64,000 nucleotides of DNA from Chitinophaga ginsengisoli (GCF_003014595.1 NZ_PYGK01000015.1:124001-188000); one strand, 5' to 3'; counted from the first letter of the stretch, positions 45,901 to 56,280 are shown. Notes: generated by a model not told the origin, from the letters alone. Made by a program: numbers and translations.

Positions 45901-48900
45901 CAACTACTACTGTGACCAGCCTGGGTTCTACCAATGCTACACTGTGGCTGGAGGATTTTACACTGAGTAATGGAACGACCACAGATAATGGCAGCACGGC
46001 CTGGTCTACACAGACTCCTTCTGGTAGTACCTTTGCGGTGTCTAACAATGAATTCAAGATCAGCGGTCAGGGTACCAGTGGTGAAAGTGTATGGACCTCT
46101 GGTGTCATTGACATCAGTGGTAGAATCGGCGTGGGCATCTCTGCTAATGCAAGAAGTGCTGTGACGAATGGCGCTGTGATGAATGAGTCAGGTGTGTATG
46201 CTGACTACCTTCGTTTTTATTATAAATTGAATGGCGGATCGGAGGTATTGTATGCAGAGCGTAAGTCTGATATCAATGGTAATGCCACTACGTATACTTA
46301 TGTATCCGTAGCAGGTTTAAGTGGTAACAGTCTTCAGCTGGTGATTCGTGCCAGAGCTACAGGTACCGACGAATTCTACTATGTAGATAATGTGAAGGTG
46401 ACCGGTACACCTACGGGTACGCTGACAGCCATTGCTACAGTGAGTGATACGCTGACCTGTGCGCGGACTTCCGTTACAATATCGGGTAATTCAAATGTAA
46501 GTGGTGTAAGTTATAGCTGGACGGGTCCGGGTAACTTTAGCTCTACTGCGCAGAATCCAGCAGTGACAACTGCCGGTGACTATATATTAACGGTTACAAA
46601 TGCTTCGACAGGTTGTACTGCGAAGGATACGGTGACTGTTATTGCCAATACTGCAGTACCGACTGCCTCTGCTGGTGTAAGTGGTCCGTTGAGTTGTGGT
46701 GTTACCACTGTGACCTTGTCTGCAAGCTCTGAAACAGCAGGTGTGACTTATAGCTGGGCTGGTCCTGGTGGGTTTACATCTACCTTACAGGGTCCTGCGG
46801 TAAGTGTTACAGGCACTTATACAGTGACAGTGACAAATCCTGTGAATGGTTGTAAAAATACTGCCAGTGTCAATGTAACCAGTCTGGGATCTACCAATGC
46901 TACGCTGTGGCTGGAAGACTTTACATTAAGTAACGGAACGACCGTTGATAACGGTAGCACGGCCTGGTCTACACAGACGCCTTCTGGCAGTACTTTTGCT
47001 GTGGCCAGCAACGAGTTCAAGATCAGTGGTCAGGGTACAAGTGGTGAAAGTGTATGGACCTCAGGTGTCATTGACATCAGTGGTAAGACGGGCGTAGGTA
47101 TTTCCGCTAATGCGAGAAGTGCCGTGACGGGTGGAGCTGTGATGAATGAGTCAGGTGTGTATGCTGACTATCTTCGTTTCTATTATAAATTGAACGGCGG
47201 ATCGGAGGTGTTGTATGCAGAACGTAAGTCTGATATCAATGGTAATGCCACTACGTATACTTATGTATCCGTAGCTGGTTTAAGTGGTAGCAGTCTTCAG
47301 CTGGTGATCCGTGCCAGAGCGACAGGTACCGATGAATTCTACTATGTAGATAATGTGAAGGTGACCGGCACGCCTACAGGTACGCTGACAGCCATTGCTA
47401 CAGTGAGTGATACGCTGACTTGTGCAAGGCCTTCGGTTACATTAAGTGGTAGCTCAAATACAAGTGATGTAACTTATAGCTGGAGTGGTCCTTCAGGATT
47501 TACCTCTACTGCACAGAATCCATCTGTGACAGCCGCTGGTGACTATATACTGACCGTTACGAATGCTTCCACAGGTTGTACCGGGAAGGATACCGTGACA
47601 GTTATCCAGAATAATTTCGCACCCGGTGCAACAGCGCAGGTGAGCGGTCCGCTGACCTGTGTGTCTCCAACAGTTGTATTGTCTGGTAGTTCTGCTACAG
47701 CAGGAGTTACTTATAGCTGGTCAGGACCGGGCAACTTCTCCTCTGCATTGCAGAACCCAGGAGTAAGTATTGCCGGAACATATACCGTGACAGTTAGAAA
47801 TCCTGTAAATGGTTGTACAAGTACAGCTTCTGTTACTGTACAGCAAAGTATAGATAAGCCAAACCTGACGGTAACGCAACCGGCGGCGCTGACATGTGCG
47901 ACTACGTCGGTCAATTTAACAGCTACTTCTTCTACAGCTAATACGACCATTACATGGTCTGGTTTTGCTGCCGGACAAAGCTCAGTGAGCGTAAACGCGC
48001 CTGGTAAGTATTATGTGACTGCAACTGCCGCCAATGGTTGTACTACCAGGGATAGCGTGACAGTAACGCAGAATATCGTTAAACCGAATCTGACGATTGC
48101 TACACCAGCGGTGCTGACATGTAATACAACAAGTGTCAACTTAACGGCATCATCTACTACGGCTAATACTACGTTCACCTGGACAGGTAGAACGGCAGGT
48201 CAGAATCCGATCAGCGTAACAGCTCCGGGTAAATACTATGTGACAGCAACAACAGCAAATGGTTGCTCTACTATAGATAGTGTAACTGTAACCCAGGATA
48301 TCACTAAACCAAACCTGACAATTGCTACGCCTGCTGTGCTAACATGTAATACCACCAGTGTCACCTTAACAGCATCCTCTACTACTGCGAATACTACGTT
48401 CACCTGGACGGGTAATGCAGCAGGCCAGAATCCGATCAGTGTAAGTGCGCCTGGTAAATACTATGTGACTGCTACAACTGCTAATGGTTGCATTAAGCAG
48501 GACAGTGTAACCGTAACGCAGGATATCACTAAACCGAACCTGACAATCGCTACACCTGCGGTGCTGACATGTAATACCACCAGTGTAAACCTGACGGCAT
48601 CCTCTACTACGCCTAATACCACATTCACCTGGACCGGTAGGGCAGCAGGTCAGAATCCTATTAGTGTAACTGCTCCTGGTAAGTATTATGTAACAGTATC
48701 AACAGCTACCGGTTGTTCTACTACGGATAGCGTAACCGTAACGCAGGATATTAATAAACCAAACCTGACAATTGCTACACCTGCTATGCTGACATGTAGC
48801 ACGACAAGTGTAAGCTTAACGGCATCTTCTACTACTGCAAACACCACGTTCACCTGGACGGGTAATGCAGCAGGACAGAATCCGATCAGTGTAAGTGCGC

Positions 48901-51900
48901 CTGGTAAATACTATGTGACTGCTACATCAGCGAACGGCTGTATCAAACAGGATAGTGTGGCAGTGACTCAGGATATCAGCAAACCAAACCTGACGATCGC
49001 GACACCTGCAGTGCTGACATGTAATACGACAAGCGTAAACCTGACGGCATCATCTACCACTGCAAATACTACGTTCACATGGACTGGTAGGGCTGTAGGT
49101 CAGAATCCGATCAGTGTGACTGCAGCTGGTAAATACTATGTGACTGCTACAGCTTCAAATGGTTGTATCAAGACAGACAGTGTAGCCGTGACTCAGGACA
49201 TCACTAAACCGAACCTGACAATCGCAACACCTGCGGTGCTGACATGTAATACGACTAGTGTAAGCTTAACGGCATCATCTACTACTGCAAATACCACGTT
49301 CACCTGGACGGGTAATGCAGCAGGCCAGAATCCGATCAGTGTAAGCGCACCTGGTAAGTACTATGTAACTGCTACATCAGCGAATGGCTGTATCAAGCAG
49401 GATAGTGTGGCTGTAACTCAGGATATCACTAAACCGAACCTGACTATCGCTACACCTGCGGTATTGACTTGTAACACTACCAGCGTAAGTTTAACAGCAT
49501 TATCAACTACGCCTAATACCACATTCACCTGGACAGGTAGAGGCGCAGGTCAGAACCCGATTAGTGTAACTGCTCCTGGTAAGTATTATGTAACAGTATC
49601 AACAGCTAGTGGTTGTTCTACTATGGACAGCGTAACTGTAACTCAGGATATCACTAAACCGAACCTGACGATCGCTACACCTGCTGTGCTGACATGTAAT
49701 GCCACAAGCGTAAATCTGACGGCATCGTCTACTACTGCAAACACCACCTTCACCTGGACTGGCAATGCAGCAGGTCAGAATCCGATAAGTGTAAGTACAC
49801 CTGGTAAATATTATGTAACTGCTACATCAGCGAATGGCTGTATCAAGCAGGATAGTGTGACCGTAACTCAGGATATCATTAAACCGAACCTGACAATCGC
49901 TACACCTGCTGTGCTGACATGTAATACCACAAGCGTAAGCTTAACAGCATCCTCTACTACTGCAAATACCACCTTCACATGGACTGGTAATGCAGCAGGT
50001 CTGAATCCCATAAGTGTAAGCGCACCTGGTAAGTACTACGTGACAGCTACATCGGCGAATGGTTGTATCAAGACCGATAGTGTGACTGTGACTCAGGATA
50101 TCAATAAACCGAACCTGACAATTGCTACGCCTGCGGTGCTGACATGTAATACCACAAGTGTAAACTTAACAGCGTCATCTACTACTGCAAATACTACGTT
50201 CACATGGACCGGTAATGCAGCAGGTCAGAATCCGATCAGTGTAAGCGCACCTGGTAAATACTATGTAACTGCTACATCAGTGAATGGCTGTATCAAGCAG
50301 GATAGTGTGACTGTAACTCAGGATATCACTAAACCGAACCTGGCAATCGCCACACCAGCTGTGCTGACATGTAACACAACAAGTGTAAACTTGACTGCAT
50401 CCTCTACTACTGCTAATACTACGTTCACATGGACTGGTAAAGCAGCAGGTCAGAATCCGATCAGTGTAACTGCACCTGGTAAGTATTATATAACTGCAAC
50501 AGCTTCGAATGGTTGTATCAAGACCGATAGTGTGACCGTAACTCAGGATATCACTAAACCGAACTTGACAATCGCTACACCTGCTGTGCTGACATGTAAT
50601 ACGACAAGCGTAAGCTTAACAGCATCCTCTACTACTGCAAATACCACCTTCACATGGACTGGTAATGCAGCAGGTCTGAATCCAATAAGTGTAGGCACTC
50701 CTGGTAAGTACTACGTGACAGCTACATCGGCGAATGGTTGTATCAAGGCCGATAGTGTGACGGTGACTCAGGATATCAATAAACCGAACCTGACAATTGC
50801 TACGCCTGCTGTGCTGACATGTAATACGACTAGTATAAATCTGACGGCATCATCCACTACACCTAATATCACATTCACGTGGACAGGTAGAAGTGCTGGT
50901 CAGAATCCGATAAGTGTAACAGCTCCGGGTAAGTACTATGTAACAGTGTCAACAGCTACTGGTTGTTCTACTATGGATAGTGTAACCGTAACTCAGGATA
51001 TCACTAAACCAAACCTGACAATCGCTACACCTGCTGTGCTGACATGTAACACTACTAGTGTAAGCTTAATGGCATCTTCTACTACTGCAAATACCACCTT
51101 CACCTGGACAGGTAATGCAGCAGGTCAGAATCCGATCAGTGTAAGCACACCTGGTAAATACTATGTAACTGTTACCGCCGCGAACGGTTGTATCAAACAG
51201 GATAGTGTAACTGTGACTCAGGATATCACTAAACCGAACCTGACAATCGCTACACCAGCTGTGCTGACATGTAATACGACAAGCGTAAGCCTGACGGCAT
51301 CATCAACTACTGCGAATACTACGTTCACCTGGACAGGTAATGCTGCTAGTCAGAACCCGATCACTGTAAGCACACCTGGTAAATACTATGTAACTGCTAC
51401 ATCAGCGAATGGCTGTATCAAACAGGATAGTGTAACCGTAACTCAGGATATCACTAAACCGAACCTGACGATCGCTACACCTGCTGTGCTGACATGTAAC
51501 ACAACTAGTGTAAGCTTAACTGCATCCTCTACTACTGCCAATACTACGTTCACCTGGACCGGCAATGCAGCAGGTCAGAACCCGATCAGTGTAAGTGCAC
51601 CTGGTAAATACTATGTAACTGCTACATCAGCGAATGGCTGTATCAAACAGGACAGCGTAACCGTAACTCAGGATATCACTAAACCGAACCTGACAATCGC
51701 TACACCTGCGGTGCTGACATGTAATACGACAAGCGTAAGCTTAACAGCATCCTCTACTACTGCAAATACCACGTTCACCTGGACAGGTAATGCAGCAGGT
51801 CAGAACCCGATCAGTGTAAGCACACCTGGTAAATACTATGTAACTGCTACATCAGCGAATGGTTGTATCAAACAGGATAGTGTAACTGTAACTCAGGATA

Positions 51901-54900
51901 TCACTAAACCGAACCTGACAATCGCTACACCTGCTGTGCTGACATGTAATACAACAAGTGTAAGCTTAACAGCATCCTCTACTACTGCAAATACCACCTT
52001 CACATGGACTGGTAATGCTGCAGGTCAGAATCCGATAAGCGTAAGCACTCCTGGTAAGTACTACGTGACAGCTACATCGGCGAATGGTTGTATCAAGACC
52101 GATAGTGTGACTGTGACTCAGGATATCAATAAACCGAACCTGACGATCGCTACACCTGCTGTGCTGACATGTAATACGACTAGTATAAATCTGACGGCAT
52201 CATCCACTACACCTAATATCACATTTACGTGGACAGGTAGAAGTGCTGGTCAGAATCCGATAAGTGTAACTGCTCCTGGTAAGTACTATGTAACAGTATC
52301 AACAGCTACAGGTTGTTCTACTATGGATAGTGTAACTGTAACTCAGGATATCACTAAACCGAACCTGACAATCGCTACACCTCAGGTATTAACATGTAGC
52401 AGAACAAGTGTAAGCTTAACTGCATCCTCTACTACTGCAAATACCACCTTTACCTGGACAGGTAATGCAGCAGGTCAGAACCCGATCAGTGTAAGCGCAC
52501 CTGGTAAATACTATGTAACTGCTACATCAGCGAATGGCTGTATCAAGCAGGATAGTGTAACCGTAACTCAGGATATCACTAAACCGAACCTGACGATCGC
52601 TACACCTGCTGTGCTGACATGTAACACAACTAGTGTAAGCTTAACAGCATCCTCTACTACTGCTGGTACTACGTTCACCTGGACCGGTAATGCGGCAGGT
52701 CAGAACCCGATTAGTGTAAGCGCACCTGGTAAATACTATGTGACTGCTACATCAGCGAATGGTTGTATCAAACAGGATAGTGTAACCGTAACTCAGGATA
52801 TCAATAAACCGAACCTGGCAATCGCTACACCACAAGTACTGACATGTAATACGACAAGCGTAAACCTGACGGCATCTTCTACTACTGCAAACACCACGTT
52901 CACATGGACAGGTAATGCAGCAAGTCAGAATCCGATCAGTGTAAGCGCACCTGGTAAATACTATGTAACTGCGACATCAGCGAATGGCTGTATCAAACAG
53001 GATAGTGTAACCGTAACTCAGGATATCACTAAACCGAACCTGACAATCGCTACACCTCAGGTATTAACATGTAGCAGAACAAGTGTAAACTTAACAGCAT
53101 CCTCTACTACTGCAAATACTACGTTCACCTGGACCGGTAATGCTGCAGGTCAGAACCCGATCAGTGTAAGCACACCTGGTAAATACTATGTAACTGTTGC
53201 CGCGGCGAACGGCTGTACCAAACAGGATAGTGTAACCGTGACACAGGATATCACTAAACCGAACCTGGCGATCGCTACACCTGCTGTGCTGACATGTAAT
53301 ACTACAAATGTAAATCTGACGGCATCCTCCACTACTGCGAATACTACGTTCACCTGGACCGGTAGTGCAGCAGGTCAGAACCCGATCAGCGTAAGTACAC
53401 CTGGTAAATACTATGTGACTGCTACATCAGCGAATGGCTGTATCAAACAGGATAGTGTAACTGTAACTCAGGATATCACTAAACCGAACCTGGCAATCGC
53501 TACACCACAAGTACTGACATGTAATACGACAAGCGTAAACCTGACGGCATCTTCTACTACTGCAAACACCACGTTCACCTGGACAGGTAATGCGGCAGGT
53601 CAGAACCCGATCAGTGTAAGCACACCTGGTAAGTACTATGTGACTGCTACAACAGCGAATGGCTGTATCAAACAGGATAGTGTAACCGTAACTCAGGATA
53701 TCACTAAACCGAACCTGACAATCGCAACACCAGCTGTGCTGACATGTAACACTACTAGTGTAAGCTTAACTGCATCCTCTACCACTGCCAATACTACGTT
53801 CACCTGGACAGGTAATGCAGCGGGTCAGAACCCGATCAGTGTAAGTGCACCTGGGAAGTACTATGTAACTGCTACAACAGCGAATGGCTGTATCAAACAG
53901 GATAGTGTAACCGTAACTCAGGATATCACTAAACCGAACCTGACAATCGCTACACCTCAGGTATTAACATGTAGCAGAACAAGTGTAAACTTAACAGCAT
54001 CCTCTACTACTGCAAACACCACCTTCGCATGGCCTGGTAATGCAGCAGGTCAGAACCCGATCAGTGTAAGTGCACCTGGTAAATACTATGTAACTGTTAC
54101 CGCGGCGAATGGCTGTATCAAACAGGATAGTGTGACCGTCACTCAGGATATCACTAAACCGAACCTGACAATCGCTACACCTGCTGTGCTGACATGTAAT
54201 ACTACAAGTGTAAATCTGACGGCATCATCAACTACTGCAAACACCAACTTCACATGGACTGGTAATGCAGCAGGTCAGAACCCGATCAGTGTAAGTGCAC
54301 CTGGTAAATACTATGTGACTGCTACATCAGCGAATGGCTGTATCAAACAGGATAGTGTAACTGTAACTCAGGATATCACTAAACCGAACCTGGCAATCGC
54401 TACACCACAAGTACTGACATGTAATACTACAAGTGTAAATCTGACTGCATCCTCTACCACTGCAAATACCACCTTCACCTGGACCGGTAATGCAGCAGGT
54501 CAGAACCCGATCAGTGTAAGCGCACCTGGTAAATACTATGTGACTGCTACATCAGCGAATGGCTGTATCAAGCAGGATAGTGTAACCGTCACTCAGGACA
54601 TCAATAAGCCAAACCTGACGATCAACACACCTCCTGTACTGACATGTGACCTGACAAGTATCAACTTAACAGCATCATCTACCACTACAAACACCACGTT
54701 CACATGGACAGGATTTGCAACAGGTCAGAACCCGGTAAGCGTAAATACTTATGGTAAATACTATGTAACCGCTACAGCTGCGAACGGTTGTACTAAGAAG
54801 GATAGCGTAACAGTAATACAGAACATTACGCTCCCTGGCGATGTACAGGCAAGCAATAATGGACCGCTAAACTGTACAAGGACGAGTGTGAAAATTACCG

Positions 54901-55871
54901 GTAACACTACCACAGGAAATGTCTCTTATGCATGGACAGGTCCGAATAGTTTCAGTGCAACTACTAAAGAGGCGAACATAAACGTGAAAGGTACCTATTC
55001 ATTAAGAGTGACCAATAACGCGAATGGCTGTTATGTTACTACATCTACAACAGTAGACCAGAACATCACACCTCCAAGTAACGTACAGGTATCCAACGAC
55101 GGACCGCTGACATGTGCCAATGACATTGTTACGCTGAGAGGTAGTTCCAACACCGGAGGCGCTACCTACCAATGGAGCGGACCAGGTAACTTCAACGAAG
55201 CGACAGCTACCGTCTTTGTTACAAAAGCAGGTACATACACACTGTCAGTAACAGATCCGAGCAATGGTTGCTTCGTCTCTACGAAAACAGAAGTGAAAGA
55301 GGATAAGAAAGCACCGAACGCAATTATCAACGCACCAGCATCAATGCCTGAACCGCTGAGTGAAGATGTGATCACCGCACAGACAGTTGTTAACGCAACC
55401 TATGCATGGACACTTACCTCTCCTGATGGTAGCTGGCAGATGATAGATGGCGATAAGACCGCCACACTGATATACCAATCTGGTAATGCAGGCGTGAAGG
55501 GTACATTTGATCTCGTGGTGACAGACAGAGGTAACGGATGTCAGAATACTGCACAGCTGGTACTGACAGCAACACCTGCCACTTCTACGATGATGTTGGC
55601 GGCAGCACCACTGGAATATAAGACGTATCCTAACCCGTTTGTTGATAAGGCGTTCATCACGTTTAAATCACCGGTAAGCGGAAAGGTAACAGTGGAGATC
55701 TATAACGCCATGAAAGGCCATATGGAGAAGCTGTTGTTCAATCAGCAGGTACATTCCGGAGAAACGTACAAGGTAACATTTGACGGCGGAGCCTTACCGG
55801 CAGGTGTACATTTCTGTGTGATAAAAGCTAACGGAAGAACATATACGAGCAAGCTGTTACTCGTAAGATAA
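42990..55871 (+). CDS. Giant multidomain adhesin with T9SS type A sorting domain
   Basis: A 4293-aa surface protein. The start is GTG at 42990 (MKTLPILARAHLMRLGLILS, giving a signal peptide that ends near VWATPE); an ATG 36 bp later would leave a shorter signal. Residues about 30-1620 mix Ig/PKD-like strands (SLTC...YSWTGPGNFTSTxQNP...GTYTVTVTNxxNGC) with four WxEDFxxxNGTTxDNG jelly-roll modules plus a related N-terminal one. Then come 31 Ig-like units of exactly 75 aa, three more Ig-like modules, and the sorting domain (YKTYPNPFVDKAFITF ... GVHFCVIKANGRTYTSKLLLVR). Type A domains are cut off and the protein is attached to the surface or released. Each unit has two Cys (LTC, NGC) that could form a disulfide. 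Likely role: adhesion or gliding. It precedes a second T9SS substrate. Confidence 0.9.
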   Translation: MKTLPILARAHLMRLGLILSLFIGAPVWATPECPIVTAKFQVANGTTADNSATGWYLDASKVLSTGYFAVKSNRLHAQELGGEGIWYSKVFSTAGFTDWQAAVKVSSEGDMNSSEYVKVYYKINGGSEILLDQRTGNFGTIDFTSPLLNGSTVQLVVKIYNYNNGGSQTSKYYIEEYRVFKEKGPCASAISVTATAGNGGVLTCANPSLTLSASSTASGVTYSWTGPGNFTSTSQNPVVSTAGTYTVTGTNSAGSASATVTVTENKTPPDLSATGGTLACGSSSVTLNATSSVSGVQYSWTGPGGYTSTTQNPTVSTTGTYTVTVRNPANGCVNSKSVEVTAGGATPTNTWVEDFSLSNGTSVDNGTTAWSVQTTSGSTFSVASNEFKISGIGTSGEGIWTSGSINISGKTNVSISINCRSAVSSGAEMNDSGTYMDYLRFYYKLNGGSEVLFAEKKAGINSHSTTNSTVSIAGLSGSNLKIVVRARASGSDEFYYFDNVKVTAVDPAVTLTTSVSGPVTCVSNATITVTPSGTVSSYAWTGPDGFTSTAQNPVVSKGGEYVVTATLPSGCTVSASATVSENKTAPDVTANGAALGCMTSVTLSASSSVANATYSWTGPNNFTSTSQNPSVSATGTYTVTVRDPANGCTASTSVQVSGGTSAPTAFWLEDFTMANGTTVDNGSTPWTLESTGGGTVSVQNNEFKVTNAAAEAKWSSGVIDISGKRDVIISADLRSEAVGSNVFEDDDYISVYYKLNGGAETLVYNDVAGIGTSTGGTARISIASAALNGSTLQVIIRARNSSTNEIYYFDNVKLTGADKGSSGGLTATASVTDSLTCTKTSVNLSGASNASGVTYAWSGPGNFTSSAQNPAVTVAGDYILTVSNGSGCSGKDTVTVIANTVVPTASAGVSGPLSCATSTVTLSASSETAGVTYGWTGPNGFTSTLQSPVVSVAGTYTLTVTNPANGCKNTATTTVTSLGSTNATLWLEDFTLSNGTTTDNGSTAWSTQTPSGSTFAVSNNEFKISGQGTSGESVWTSGVIDISGRIGVGISANARSAVTNGAVMNESGVYADYLRFYYKLNGGSEVLYAERKSDINGNATTYTYVSVAGLSGNSLQLVIRARATGTDEFYYVDNVKVTGTPTGTLTAIATVSDTLTCARTSVTISGNSNVSGVSYSWTGPGNFSSTAQNPAVTTAGDYILTVTNASTGCTAKDTVTVIANTAVPTASAGVSGPLSCGVTTVTLSASSETAGVTYSWAGPGGFTSTLQGPAVSVTGTYTVTVTNPVNGCKNTASVNVTSLGSTNATLWLEDFTLSNGTTVDNGSTAWSTQTPSGSTFAVASNEFKISGQGTSGESVWTSGVIDISGKTGVGISANARSAVTGGAVMNESGVYADYLRFYYKLNGGSEVLYAERKSDINGNATTYTYVSVAGLSGSSLQLVIRARATGTDEFYYVDNVKVTGTPTGTLTAIATVSDTLTCARPSVTLSGSSNTSDVTYSWSGPSGFTSTAQNPSVTAAGDYILTVTNASTGCTGKDTVTVIQNNFAPGATAQVSGPLTCVSPTVVLSGSSATAGVTYSWSGPGNFSSALQNPGVSIAGTYTVTVRNPVNGCTSTASVTVQQSIDKPNLTVTQPAALTCATTSVNLTATSSTANTTITWSGFAAGQSSVSVNAPGKYYVTATAANGCTTRDSVTVTQNIVKPNLTIATPAVLTCNTTSVNLTASSTTANTTFTWTGRTAGQNPISVTAPGKYYVTATTANGCSTIDSVTVTQDITKPNLTIATPAVLTCNTTSVTLTASSTTANTTFTWTGNAAGQNPISVSAPGKYYVTATTANGCIKQDSVTVTQDITKPNLTIATPAVLTCNTTSVNLTASSTTPNTTFTWTGRAAGQNPISVTAPGKYYVTVSTATGCSTTDSVTVTQDINKPNLTIATPAMLTCSTTSVSLTASSTTANTTFTWTGNAAGQNPISVSAPGKYYVTATSANGCIKQDSVAVTQDISKPNLTIATPAVLTCNTTSVNLTASSTTANTTFTWTGRAVGQNPISVTAAGKYYVTATASNGCIKTDSVAVTQDITKPNLTIATPAVLTCNTTSVSLTASSTTANTTFTWTGNAAGQNPISVSAPGKYYVTATSANGCIKQDSVAVTQDITKPNLTIATPAVLTCNTTSVSLTALSTTPNTTFTWTGRGAGQNPISVTAPGKYYVTVSTASGCSTMDSVTVTQDITKPNLTIATPAVLTCNATSVNLTASSTTANTTFTWTGNAAGQNPISVSTPGKYYVTATSANGCIKQDSVTVTQDIIKPNLTIATPAVLTCNTTSVSLTASSTTANTTFTWTGNAAGLNPISVSAPGKYYVTATSANGCIKTDSVTVTQDINKPNLTIATPAVLTCNTTSVNLTASSTTANTTFTWTGNAAGQNPISVSAPGKYYVTATSVNGCIKQDSVTVTQDITKPNLAIATPAVLTCNTTSVNLTASSTTANTTFTWTGKAAGQNPISVTAPGKYYITATASNGCIKTDSVTVTQDITKPNLTIATPAVLTCNTTSVSLTASSTTANTTFTWTGNAAGLNPISVGTPGKYYVTATSANGCIKADSVTVTQDINKPNLTIATPAVLTCNTTSINLTASSTTPNITFTWTGRSAGQNPISVTAPGKYYVTVSTATGCSTMDSVTVTQDITKPNLTIATPAVLTCNTTSVSLMASSTTANTTFTWTGNAAGQNPISVSTPGKYYVTVTAANGCIKQDSVTVTQDITKPNLTIATPAVLTCNTTSVSLTASSTTANTTFTWTGNAASQNPITVSTPGKYYVTATSANGCIKQDSVTVTQDITKPNLTIATPAVLTCNTTSVSLTASSTTANTTFTWTGNAAGQNPISVSAPGKYYVTATSANGCIKQDSVTVTQDITKPNLTIATPAVLTCNTTSVSLTASSTTANTTFTWTGNAAGQNPISVSTPGKYYVTATSANGCIKQDSVTVTQDITKPNLTIATPAVLTCNTTSVSLTASSTTANTTFTWTGNAAGQNPISVSTPGKYYVTATSANGCIKTDSVTVTQDINKPNLTIATPAVLTCNTTSINLTASSTTPNITFTWTGRSAGQNPISVTAPGKYYVTVSTATGCSTMDSVTVTQDITKPNLTIATPQVLTCSRTSVSLTASSTTANTTFTWTGNAAGQNPISVSAPGKYYVTATSANGCIKQDSVTVTQDITKPNLTIATPAVLTCNTTSVSLTASSTTAGTTFTWTGNAAGQNPISVSAPGKYYVTATSANGCIKQDSVTVTQDINKPNLAIATPQVLTCNTTSVNLTASSTTANTTFTWTGNAASQNPISVSAPGKYYVTATSANGCIKQDSVTVTQDITKPNLTIATPQVLTCSRTSVNLTASSTTANTTFTWTGNAAGQNPISVSTPGKYYVTVAAANGCTKQDSVTVTQDITKPNLAIATPAVLTCNTTNVNLTASSTTANTTFTWTGSAAGQNPISVSTPGKYYVTATSANGCIKQDSVTVTQDITKPNLAIATPQVLTCNTTSVNLTASSTTANTTFTWTGNAAGQNPISVSTPGKYYVTATTANGCIKQDSVTVTQDITKPNLTIATPAVLTCNTTSVSLTASSTTANTTFTWTGNAAGQNPISVSAPGKYYVTATTANGCIKQDSVTVTQDITKPNLTIATPQVLTCSRTSVNLTASSTTANTTFAWPGNAAGQNPISVSAPGKYYVTVTAANGCIKQDSVTVTQDITKPNLTIATPAVLTCNTTSVNLTASSTTANTNFTWTGNAAGQNPISVSAPGKYYVTATSANGCIKQDSVTVTQDITKPNLAIATPQVLTCNTTSVNLTASSTTANTTFTWTGNAAGQNPISVSAPGKYYVTATSANGCIKQDSVTVTQDINKPNLTINTPPVLTCDLTSINLTASSTTTNTTFTWTGFATGQNPVSVNTYGKYYVTATAANGCTKKDSVTVIQNITLPGDVQASNNGPLNCTRTSVKITGNTTTGNVSYAWTGPNSFSATTKEANINVKGTYSLRVTNNANGCYVTTSTTVDQNITPPSNVQVSNDGPLTCANDIVTLRGSSNTGGATYQWSGPGNFNEATATVFVTKAGTYTLSVTDPSNGCFVSTKTEVKEDKKAPNAIINAPASMPEPLSEDVITAQTVVNATYAWTLTSPDGSWQMIDGDKTATLIYQSGNAGVKGTFDLVVTDRGNGCQNTAQLVLTATPATSTMMLAAAPLEYKTYPNPFVDKAFITFKSPVSGKVTVEIYNAMKGHMEKLLFNQQVHSGETYKVTFDGGALPAGVHFCVIKANGRTYTSKLLLVR
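44040..47385. repeat. Four WxEDF jelly-roll modules with Ig pairs (large DNA repeats)
   Basis: The modules begin with Trp codons at 44040, 44988, 45945 and 46908 (spacing 948, 957 and 963 bp). The last two blocks, including the Ig pair before each, are nearly identical in DNA and protein (SLGSTNATLWLEDFTLSNGT), which points to a recent duplication of about 960 bp. Confidence 0.85.
47856..54830. repeat. 31 tandem units of 225 bp in the adhesin gene
   Basis: The KPNL codons mark unit starts at 47856 and 54606; the difference of 6750 bp equals exactly 30 units of 225 bp, so no unit carries a net insertion or deletion. The consensus begins KPNLTIATPAVLTCNTTSVN and contains TFTWTGNAAGQNPISVSAPG and GKYYVTATSANGCIKQDSVT. 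Units of a second type (GRxAGQNPISVTAPG, GCSTxDS, often TTPNTTF or TTPNITF) recur at units 2, 4, 8, 14 and 20. Units 13-14 and 19-20 are nearly identical in DNA, 1350 bp apart. Confidence 0.95.
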
Positions 55872-55894
55872 GGTTATAACAGCTGAACATTTAT

Positions 55895-55952
55895 TTTCTT
55901 ACATGCTTCGGACGCTTTCCTTTTCAGGAGAGCGTTTGGAGCATGTAAGAAA
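55895..55952 (+). terminator. Terminator hairpin after the adhesin gene
   Basis: A 26-bp stem with a few G-U pairs (55895-55920 with 55927-55952; outer part TTTCTTACATGCT) and a 6-nt loop, starting 23 bp after the stop and followed by TTTGTCC. Confidence 0.8.
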
Positions 55953-56280
55953 TTTGTCCATAATAGCATTTTATAGATGAGTTTTATTTCTTATTGTTAA
56001 GTAATTATATTATTTTTATATAATAACAACAGTGATTAATTATCAATTATACACCTATAATACCCTTTAATCTATGCACAACTTTACAAGTCCTGGAATC
56101 CTGTTGACTTGCCTGCCACCAGGTAAGTTTAGCGTTTAATAGACAAACCCATAATACCCAATGTTTGTCTGCAATAAATATTAACACTACGTATATTCTG
56201 TTACGTGATAGATGCTGATTATCATCCTCCGTTAATCAGGAGTGGATACTGCATGCTATACGTTAAACTGCTGTTGACTT
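55953..56280. other. Leader of the DUF11 protein gene
   Basis: About 330 very AT-rich bases. The words CTGTTGACTT occur twice (near 56102 and 56270). No clear TAnnTTTG promoter was found, and no gene. Confidence 0.45.

Noticed and set aside
47856..54830. Could the regular repeats be a CRISPR array or satellite DNA?
   Set aside because: The units are 225 bp, contiguous, keep one reading frame and encode an Ig-like fold; no spacers and no cas genes.
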